Shown here piece by piece: positions 7,187 through 14,357 of a stretch of DNA of 64,000 nt. Both the position numbers and the translations under genes were made by a program. Source of the stretch: Bacteroidota bacterium (GTDB taxonomy: Bacteria; Bacteroidota; Bacteroidia; Flavobacteriales; Weeksellaceae); the NCBI GenBank assembly GCA_018902795.1, contig JAHIQD010000020.1, positions 124,001-188,000 on the forward strand. The letters run 5' to 3'. The notes beneath the pieces were generated by a model, which was not told the DNA's origin, made no database searches, and saw only the letters and a program-made list of their open reading frames with translations. Position 1 is the first letter of the stretch. The number at the start of each line of letters is the position of its first letter.

Positions 7187-9412
7187 ATGACTGTACCTCA
7201 ATCTATTTTAAGACTTGCTTTCCTGGGCATTTCTGTCTTCATTTTTTCTCAGGAAAGAAACCTCAGTAATATTCAGAAACTCACTTTTGGCGGTGATAAT
7301 GCAGAAGCTTATTTTTCGCCCGACGGTAAAAAACTCACGCTACAGGTCACCAATCCCGAAATCGGCGCACACTGCGACCAGATTTATCTCTTGGATTTAT
7401 CCAAACAAAATATCGCCACCAAAGATCTGCAGCTGGTTTCCACAGGTGACGGCAGAACAACATGTTCTTTCTTTATGCCTGACGGAAAACACATTCTTTA
7501 TGCATCTACCCACGAAGCCAACAAAGAATGTCCTGCAAAACCAAAACCACGGACTGACGGAAAATATCTTTGGCCGGTTTATGCTGAATTTGATATTTAT
7601 GTAGCAGATTTAAATGGAAAAATTACTAAAAAATTAACCGATTCTCCTGGCTATGATGCCGAAGCGGTAGTTTCTCCCGACGGAAAATATATTGTTTTTA
7701 CTTCCACAAGAAGCGGCGATTTAGAGCTGTGGAGAATGGATATTGACGGAAAAAATCTGAAACAGCTTACTTTCGGATTGGGTTATGATGGTGGGGCATT
7801 TTTTTCGCACGATTCCAAAAAGCTGGTTTTCCGATCGTCCAGACCAACTACTGAAAAAGACGTAAAAGAATACAAAGAACTTTTAGCCGAAAATCTTGTT
7901 GCTCCTACCAATATGGAGATTTACACGATGAATATCGACGGAACCGGTTTAAAGCAGATTACAAAGCTTGGGAAAGCGAACTGGTCACCTTATTTCCATC
8001 CTTCAGACAGGAAAATTCTCTTTTCATCCAACCATCATTCCACAAAAGGTTACGATTTCCAGATTTACTCTATTGATCTTGATGGAAATAATCTTAAGCA
8101 AATTACATATGAAAGCGAATTCAATGCCTTTCCCATGTTTTCGCATGATGGTAAAAAACTCGTTTTTTCCAGCAACCGACAAGGCGAGAAGGCACATGAA
8201 ACCAACGTGTTTATTGCAGATTGGGTAGAAAGTGACTTTAATGAAAATGTTTCAGAACAAAACCTGAAAAACACGGTTTCTTATCTGGCTTCAGATGAAC
8301 TGAAAGGACGGTTAAGCGGAAGTGAAGGCGAAAAGAAAGCCTCAGAATTTATTTCTGCAGCATTCAGAAAACTTAATCTTAAAACATTTGAGGGAAAAAA
8401 TTATATTCAGAATTTCACTTATGCTGTAAAACTGAATCCGCATGAGGAAAGCTCCTCTGTAAATATCAATGCAAGAAACGTTATTGGGTTTTTGGACAAT
8501 AAAGCTTCAAAAACCATTATTATTGGTGCTCATTATGATCATTTAGGTCTGAATGAACATCACAATTCTACCCTGATGAATTCCGAAGGACAAATCCACA
8601 ACGGAGCCGATGATAACGCTTCCGGAGTTTCTGCAGTGATGGAGCTTGCAAGAATGTTCAGCCAGAATAAAACAAAAGAAAAAGTGAATTATGTTTTCGC
8701 TCTTTTCTCCGGTGAAGAAGACGGTCTGATGGGATCAAAACATTTTGCAGAAAAGGCAAAAACGCAATACCCAACTGTGATTGCGATGATTAATCTCGAT
8801 ATGATTGGCCGGTTAAATAAAGACAAAGATTTAACCCTTGGCGGCGTTGGAACTTCTCCTCTTTTCGGAGAAATGATTCAAAAATACAAACCCGCAGGCT
8901 TTAATTTAGCGATTGACAGTTCCGGTATTGGACCCTCTGATCACACCAGTTTCTATTTGAAAGATATTCCGGTTTTGTTCTTATTTACCGGCACCCACAG
9001 CGATTATCATAAACCAACTGATGATACCGACAAAATTAATTTTACCGGTCTGAAAAACATCACCAATTATGTTTTCAATTTAGCAAACGGACTGGCTGAA
9101 ACTGAAAGTATTCCTTTCACCAAAACAAAAATATCACAAAGCAAAGCCATTCCGAAATATAAAGTTACCCTCGGAATTATGCCAAGTTATGCCGACACGA
9201 AGGACGGGCTTCATATCGATGGAGTAACCGAAAAGCGTCCTGCGGATCTGGCAGGAATTAAATCAGGCGACATCCTGATCAAAATAGGAAAATGCGAGGT
9301 GAAAGAAATTTACAGTTATATGGATTGCCTTGCTAAAGTAAATTCCGGCGACGAACTTCCGGTCACAGTAATCAGAGACGGCAAAGAAATGACGATGAAT
9401 GTGAAGTTTTAA
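7187..9412 (+). CDS. Secreted M28 aminopeptidase with TolB-type propeller and PDZ domain
   Basis: Zinc aminopeptidase, probably periplasmic or cell-surface. The 741-residue product has a signal peptide (to about residue 21), WD40/TolB-like propeller repeats with recurring SPDGK and SHDGK/SHDSK motifs (30-340), an M28 domain (about 355-640) and a C-terminal PDZ domain (about 660-741). Metal ligands and catalytic residues are all visible: H449 in GAHYDH, D475 in NGADDN, the E510-E511 pair in SGEED, D538 in NLDMIG and H586 in SDHTSF. I chose ATG 7187 because the longer reading from 7097 crosses the tamL terminator and lacks a signal-like start. Substrate is unknown; the PDZ domain may position peptides. 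Confidence 0.88.
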   Translation: MTVPQSILRLAFLGISVFIFSQERNLSNIQKLTFGGDNAEAYFSPDGKKLTLQVTNPEIGAHCDQIYLLDLSKQNIATKDLQLVSTGDGRTTCSFFMPDGKHILYASTHEANKECPAKPKPRTDGKYLWPVYAEFDIYVADLNGKITKKLTDSPGYDAEAVVSPDGKYIVFTSTRSGDLELWRMDIDGKNLKQLTFGLGYDGGAFFSHDSKKLVFRSSRPTTEKDVKEYKELLAENLVAPTNMEIYTMNIDGTGLKQITKLGKANWSPYFHPSDRKILFSSNHHSTKGYDFQIYSIDLDGNNLKQITYESEFNAFPMFSHDGKKLVFSSNRQGEKAHETNVFIADWVESDFNENVSEQNLKNTVSYLASDELKGRLSGSEGEKKASEFISAAFRKLNLKTFEGKNYIQNFTYAVKLNPHEESSSVNINARNVIGFLDNKASKTIIIGAHYDHLGLNEHHNSTLMNSEGQIHNGADDNASGVSAVMELARMFSQNKTKEKVNYVFALFSGEEDGLMGSKHFAEKAKTQYPTVIAMINLDMIGRLNKDKDLTLGGVGTSPLFGEMIQKYKPAGFNLAIDSSGIGPSDHTSFYLKDIPVLFLFTGTHSDYHKPTDDTDKINFTGLKNITNYVFNLANGLAETESIPFTKTKISQSKAIPKYKVTLGIMPSYADTKDGLHIDGVTEKRPADLAGIKSGDILIKIGKCEVKEIYSYMDCLAKVNSGDELPVTVIRDGKEMTMNVKF

Positions 9413-9572
9413 ATGATTAGTCCATAAAAGACCCGTACTTTAGTTGTCCGAAAAGCACTTACGACATCGTTTTCAATTTCGTTCTGCGACTTAAGTTGTT
9501 TCAATATTCAAAATTACACAGAATAATCCTCAGGAAATTTTTCCAAAATGTTTTTAACATAAGCATAAAATT

Positions 9573-9602
9573 CCCCGACACTTTTGGTATCGGGGATTTA
9601 TT
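9573..9602. terminator. Possible terminator between peptidase and cphA
   Basis: CCCCGA (9573-9578) pairs with TCGGGG (9590-9595), then ATTTATTTT on the + strand. It is a short stem extended by two pairs after one mismatch. It lies between two convergent genes. The preceding 160 bases (9413-9572) show nothing I recognise. Confidence 0.5.
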
Positions 9603-9634
9603 TTGCAGAGACTTTTATTTAAAATTAAAGCATT

Positions 9635-12265
9635 CTATACATTCTTACCGTCATCAAGGATTTCTTTATGCTGGTACTCCTGTACCAGATCGATGGCATT
9701 GGAAATTACGTCGCTCAGGGCGGTAATAAAGGTATTTTCTTCTGCCAGACTCATGGCGTGTTTCAGGGCGTCGATTTCTTTCGGAATAATCTCGTAGCTT
9801 AAATCTCTGCCGGAACTTTGAATTCCAGAAATAACCAGTCCGTTAATTTCCTCTTCAGTTCTTCCGCGAAGGTGTTTTTCGTTGCGGATAATGATATGGT
9901 CGAACATTCTGCCGGCAATCTTTCCGCACTCTCTGATGTCTTCGTCACGGCGGTCGCCCACTCCGGATATGATTCCGATTTTCTTTGGCGAATCTATATT
10001 TTTAAGGTAATCTTCAATGGCTTCATATCCTGCGGGATTATGGGCAAAATCAATCAGCACTTTAAATTTTTTAAACTTGAAAACATTAAGTCTTCCCGGC
10101 ATCAGCGCAGGACTTGGAATGAAAGTTCTGAGTGAATTGGCGATGTCTTCAATCTCGAAACCATAGAGATAAGCCGCCAGACTGGCCGCCAAAACATTGG
10201 CAATCATAAATTTGGCCTTCCCTTCCATGGTAATCGGCACATTGTGCGCTTTTACGATACGGATCTTCCAATCGCCTTTTTTAATGGTGATGAAACCTTC
10301 TTCATAAACACAGGTGATTTTTCCTTCCTTAGCGAACTTAACAATATGAGGATTGTTTTCGTCCATACTGAACAAGGCCACTTTGGAGTCCAGATCAGAC
10401 ATTAATCTCACCGAATAGTCGTCATCAGCATTCAGGACACTCCAGCCGCCTTTTTTCACCGAGTCGAGCACTACCCTTTTAACCTTGGTTAAATCTTTCA
10501 GGTTATGAATATCACTGAGGCCGAGATGGTCTTCCTTGATATTGGTTAACACGCCTATGTCGCAATGGGTGAATCCTAAACCGGAACGGAGAATGCCACC
10601 GCGCGCAGTTTCCAGCACGGCAAATTCAACGGTAGGATCTTTAAGAATAAATTCAGCAGATATAGGTCCTGTGGTATCGCCTTTCGTCAGCATCGTATTC
10701 TGGATATAAATTCCGTCCGAAGTGGTGAATCCCACACGATAACCGTTATTTTTAACAATATGGGCGATAAGCCGCGTAGTTGTGGTTTTACCGTTGGTAC
10801 CGGTGACCGCAATGATGGGAATTCTGAATGCTTTTCCCTGCGGATACAGCATGTCAACTACCGGAGCTGCCACATTCCGGGGAAGCCCTTCACTGGGTGC
10901 AAGATGCATCCTGAATCCCGGTGCCGCATTAACTTCCAGTATGGCGCCACCGCTTTCCTTGAGCGGCTGCGTAAGGTTTTCGGCCATGATATCAACTCCG
11001 CAAACATCGAGACCGATGATCTTGGAAATTCTTTCGCACATGGTAATATTCTCCGGATGCACCATATCGGTTACATCAATGGAAGTACCCCCTGTTGAAA
11101 GGTTTGCGGTAGATTTCAGATAGACAATTTCGCCTTTCTGAGGTACTGTTTCCAGAGTATAATTTAATTTTTCAAGAAGTTCGTTGGTGTCTTTATCAAC
11201 AAGAATTTCGGTAAGCACATTTTCGTGTCCATAGCCTCTTCTCGGGTCGAGGTTTTCTTTTTCAATGAGCTGCTGAATATTCATTTCTCCGTCTCCTACA
11301 ATATGTGCAGGAACCCTGCGCGCTGCAGCCACCATTTTATGATTGATAACCAAAACCCTGAAATCATATCCTGTAATATATTTTTCCACTATTACCCTGT
11401 TGGAGTAGTTTTGTGCATGCTTCAGGCCTGTAATTGCCGCTTCCAGATCATTTACATTGATTGATGATCCTTTACCGTGATTTCCGTCCAGAGGTTTCAG
11501 TACAATAGGATAACCTATTTTGGTGATAACTTTTTCCAGTTCTTCAGGCTCAGAGACTAAATCCCCTGAAGGTACCGGAATAGCTGCCTCATCCAGCATT
11601 TTTTTTGTGAGTTCTTTATTGCAGGCAATATCTACCGCAATGGAACTTGTTTTCCCGGTAATAGTTGCCTGAAAACGCTGCTGATTAACGCCATAGCCCA
11701 ACTGCACCAAAGAGTTTCTTCCCAAACGGATCCATGGAATGTTTCTCGCCACCGCTTCTTCCACAATGCTTCCTGTAGATGGTCCCAGACGCTCTCTTTC
11801 GCGGATTACTTTCAACTGCTGAATACATCCGTCGATATCATACTCCCGGGCTTCAATCAGGCAGTTTGCGATTTCAACGGACTGTTCCGCCGCGTAAATT
11901 CCCGAGTTTTCCTCCAGATAACTGAAAACGACATTATAGATGCCGGAGGTTTTGGTTTCGCGGGTTCTTCCGAAACCGGTATCCATTCCTGCAAGCGTCT
12001 GAATTTCCAGCGCGATATGTTCAATAACGTGGCCCATCCAGGTGCCCATTTCCACTCTTTGAAAAAAGCCGCCTTCCACCCCTTCCGAACAGCGGTGCGT
12101 AATAAGCGAAGGAATCAACTGCTCCAGTCTTTCACGGAAACCTGCAATTTTATTGGTCGGCATATGTTCCAACTCCTCTAAATTGAGTCTCATCTGAATG
12201 AGTTTTTTTCTTCTAATGCTCCAGATATTGGGGCCCCTTAAAACCTGTATTTTTTCAATTTTCAT
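9635..12265 (-). CDS. cphA: Cyanophycin synthetase
   Basis: Makes cyanophycin, a polymer with an aspartate backbone and arginine side chains, by two ATP-dependent ligations. The 876-residue protein has the full CphA1 layout: an N-terminal domain with EHIALEIQ (82-89), an ATP-grasp domain (about 215-475, with VLKPLDGNHGKG) that activates the backbone carboxylate, and a Mur-ligase-like domain with the P-loop GTNGKTT (489-495) followed by DFAHNP in the C-terminal lobe. Length is standard. It is divergent from cyanophycinase. Storage of Asp/Arg nitrogen and carbon in granules is the expected role; whether granules form in this organism is not shown by sequence. Confidence 0.96.
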   Translation of the reverse strand: MKIEKIQVLRGPNIWSIRRKKLIQMRLNLEELEHMPTNKIAGFRERLEQLIPSLITHRCSEGVEGGFFQRVEMGTWMGHVIEHIALEIQTLAGMDTGFGRTRETKTSGIYNVVFSYLEENSGIYAAEQSVEIANCLIEAREYDIDGCIQQLKVIRERERLGPSTGSIVEEAVARNIPWIRLGRNSLVQLGYGVNQQRFQATITGKTSSIAVDIACNKELTKKMLDEAAIPVPSGDLVSEPEELEKVITKIGYPIVLKPLDGNHGKGSSINVNDLEAAITGLKHAQNYSNRVIVEKYITGYDFRVLVINHKMVAAARRVPAHIVGDGEMNIQQLIEKENLDPRRGYGHENVLTEILVDKDTNELLEKLNYTLETVPQKGEIVYLKSTANLSTGGTSIDVTDMVHPENITMCERISKIIGLDVCGVDIMAENLTQPLKESGGAILEVNAAPGFRMHLAPSEGLPRNVAAPVVDMLYPQGKAFRIPIIAVTGTNGKTTTTRLIAHIVKNNGYRVGFTTSDGIYIQNTMLTKGDTTGPISAEFILKDPTVEFAVLETARGGILRSGLGFTHCDIGVLTNIKEDHLGLSDIHNLKDLTKVKRVVLDSVKKGGWSVLNADDDYSVRLMSDLDSKVALFSMDENNPHIVKFAKEGKITCVYEEGFITIKKGDWKIRIVKAHNVPITMEGKAKFMIANVLAASLAAYLYGFEIEDIANSLRTFIPSPALMPGRLNVFKFKKFKVLIDFAHNPAGYEAIEDYLKNIDSPKKIGIISGVGDRRDEDIRECGKIAGRMFDHIIIRNEKHLRGRTEEEINGLVISGIQSSGRDLSYEIIPKEIDALKHAMSLAEENTFITALSDVISNAIDLVQEYQHKEILDDGKNV

Positions 12266-12312
12266 AGTATGATTCTGTGATGTTAGTGGTGGTGTTTTTT
12301 CGGAACGAAAAT

Positions 12313-12320
12313 CAAAGATA
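12313..12320 (-). promoter_or_regulatory. -7 box (TATCTTTG) of cphA
   Basis: Reverse-strand TATCTTTG, an exact TAnnTTTG match, 47 bases before the cphA ATG. I see no TTG at a proper distance upstream. Confidence 0.5.
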
Positions 12321-12454
12321 AAAGAAAAGCTTAATAATTGGTATTTTTTTTAGAAAAAATAAAACTGAAACGGAGAGAAATAGAACACTTACTGTCTATA
12401 GTTTCCATTATTTTTTCTTATTGAAGTTGAAGGTCAGGATATTATTAATTTTTT

Positions 12455-12462
12455 TAAATTTG
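12455..12462 (+). promoter_or_regulatory. -7 box (TAAATTTG) immediately before cphB
   Basis: Exact TAnnTTTG match with only 6 bases between the box and the ATG at 12469, predicting a leaderless or near-leaderless transcript. The nearest TTG is 25 bases upstream, outside the usual spacing. Confidence 0.5.
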
Positions 12463-12468
12463 CAAGCT

Positions 12469-13356
12469 ATGAAAGCAGTGGGAAAATTAATGATTATCGG
12501 CGGGGCCGTTAATAAAGGCAGTTTTGCAGAAACCGAATACGACCAGAATGTAGAGAAAAACCTTAACTTCTTTGAAAGAGGGATCCTGAGAAAAATCATC
12601 GACGAATCCCGCTTGAAGGAAAATTCAGTGATTGAAATTATCACTACTGCCTCGCAAATCCCACAAATTGTCGGTCCGGAATATAAAAAAGCTTTTGAAT
12701 TTTTAGGCTCGAAAACTGTGAATATTTTAGACATCCAAAACCGGGAGCAGGCTAACAGCGATGCGATGGTTGCACGAGCAAATGCTGCCGATGTGGTACT
12801 GTTTACCGGTGGCGACCAGCTGAGGCTGACGTCCATTCTGGGAGGAACACGGTTTCATGATGCTATCCTTCTTAAATACCAGGAGCAGGATTTCATCTAT
12901 GCCGGAACTTCTGCAGGTGCTGCCGCAGCTTCAGAAAATATGATTTATCAGGGTTCCAGCAGCGAAGCACTTTTGAAAGGGGAAATAAAAACAACACAGG
13001 GTTTAGGTTTTATTGAAAACGTTATTGTTGATACTCATTTTGTACAGCGCGGAAGAATAGGAAGACTGTTTCAGGCAGTGGTGAACAATCCGCGGACTTT
13101 AGGCATTGGTCTTGGTGAAGATACCGGACTTTTTATTCACGATGATACGATGACAGCGATTGGTTCCGGACTTGTTATTTTAGTGGACGGCAGATTTATT
13201 AAAGATACCAATTTAACCAACATTAACCTCGGGCAGCCTATTTCTATTGATAATTTAATTGTTCATGTGATGTCGCAGAATGATTTTTATGATTTAAAAA
13301 CGAAGAATTTAACCATCGTCAACTCTCAGTACTATCCGATTCCGCAGGCCCAATAA
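12469..13356 (+). CDS. cphB: Cyanophycinase
   Basis: Serine exopeptidase that releases beta-Asp-Arg dipeptides from cyanophycin. The 295-residue protein belongs to peptidase family S51: GGDQ at 114-117 and the nucleophile elbow YAGTSAGA with Ser148 are clear, with D-T-H-F-V-Q (DTHFVQRGR) downstream. No signal peptide is present, so it acts inside the cell, unlike the secreted extracellular cyanophycinases. A longer reading from a TTG at 12421 is possible, but the family starts at the MKAVGKLMIIGGAV residues, hence ATG 12469. It is divergent from cphA and 86 bases before the isoaspartyl peptidase gene. Confidence 0.95.
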   Translation: MKAVGKLMIIGGAVNKGSFAETEYDQNVEKNLNFFERGILRKIIDESRLKENSVIEIITTASQIPQIVGPEYKKAFEFLGSKTVNILDIQNREQANSDAMVARANAADVVLFTGGDQLRLTSILGGTRFHDAILLKYQEQDFIYAGTSAGAAAASENMIYQGSSSEALLKGEIKTTQGLGFIENVIVDTHFVQRGRIGRLFQAVVNNPRTLGIGLGEDTGLFIHDDTMTAIGSGLVILVDGRFIKDTNLTNINLGQPISIDNLIVHVMSQNDFYDLKTKNLTIVNSQYYPIPQAQ

Positions 13357-13442
13357 AAAGTGTCTATTTGAACCATTAAAACATTTTGAATCATTAGGAT
13401 AAAAAATTGATTCACAAATTGCCTTAACCTTAAACCCAGAAA

Positions 13443-14285
13443 ATGAAATTAATCATCCACGGCGGATTTTTTTCCGAAAGCGACCAAAGCCACGAAGTGA
13501 AAGTAGCCAAGCAAAATTCACTGAAAGAAATTGCGTCCAAATCTTTTGAATTTCTTAAAAACCATTCTGCCGAAGAAACCGTTGTTTATGCTGTTTCTTT
13601 GCTGGAAGATGACGCGCTTTTCAATGCGGGAACAGGTTCTCAAATCCAGAGTGACGGAAAAATCAGGATGAGTGCTTCTCTGATGAACGGACAGAATCAG
13701 AAATTCTCCGGTGTCATCAATATAGAAAATGTAAAAAACCCGATTGAAGTTGCGCAGGTATTGATGAAAGAAGACGACCGCGTTTTGGGCGGAGAAGGTG
13801 CGAAGAAATATGCTTCGGAAAACGGTTTCGAAGATTTTTCCACTGAAATTTCCCAACGGAGAAAAGAATACGAGGAGAAACTGAAGAACGGCGGAAAAGG
13901 CACGGTTGGCTGTGTAGCAATCGATCAACACGGGAAACTGGCCGCTGCAACTTCTACCGGTGGTAAAGGTTTCGAAATTGTGGGAAGAATTTCAGATTCT
14001 GCAACCGTAGCCGGTAATTTTGCCAACCAACACTGCGCTGTAAGCTGCACTGGAGTTGGTGAAGATATTGTAAGCAATGCCACCGCTGCGAAAGTTGTAA
14101 CTCGGGTAACAGACGGAATGAGCATTAAAGACGCATTCGACCGAACTTTTCTGGAATTAAAGGAAATTGACGGTTTTGCCGGAGCCATCGCGATCGACCA
14201 AAACGGGAATATCTTTCACCAGGATTCACATCCCACCATGGTTTTTGCCAGCTACGACGGAGAGCAATTCGAAATATTTGAATAG
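13443..14285 (+). CDS. Isoaspartyl peptidase / plant-type L-asparaginase
   Basis: Ntn-hydrolase that cleaves beta-aspartyl dipeptides. The 280-residue precursor starts MKLIIHGG and self-cleaves before Thr154, the catalytic residue in GKGTVGCVA; the following AATSTGG and the NAGTG near residue 61 are family signatures. In this context the obvious substrate is beta-Asp-Arg released by cyanophycinase, giving free aspartate and arginine. It lies 86 bases after cphB with no terminator between, so co-transcription is likely. No signal peptide is evident. A general housekeeping role in isoaspartyl repair is the alternative. Confidence 0.92.
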   Translation: MKLIIHGGFFSESDQSHEVKVAKQNSLKEIASKSFEFLKNHSAEETVVYAVSLLEDDALFNAGTGSQIQSDGKIRMSASLMNGQNQKFSGVINIENVKNPIEVAQVLMKEDDRVLGGEGAKKYASENGFEDFSTEISQRRKEYEEKLKNGGKGTVGCVAIDQHGKLAAATSTGGKGFEIVGRISDSATVAGNFANQHCAVSCTGVGEDIVSNATAAKVVTRVTDGMSIKDAFDRTFLELKEIDGFAGAIAIDQNGNIFHQDSHPTMVFASYDGEQFEIFE

Positions 14286-14302
14286 TATTATTCATCATTC
14301 AA

Positions 14303-14338
14303 AAAAAACCGGTCCCGAAATTTCTGGACCGGTTTTTT
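14303..14338. terminator. Bidirectional terminator
   Basis: A6 plus CCGGTCC (14309-14315), a 10-base loop, GGACCGG (14326-14332) plus T6. It serves the isoaspartyl peptidase on + and ppdK on -. Confidence 0.85.
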
Positions 14339-14357
14339 AATGCACTTTCTGATTATT

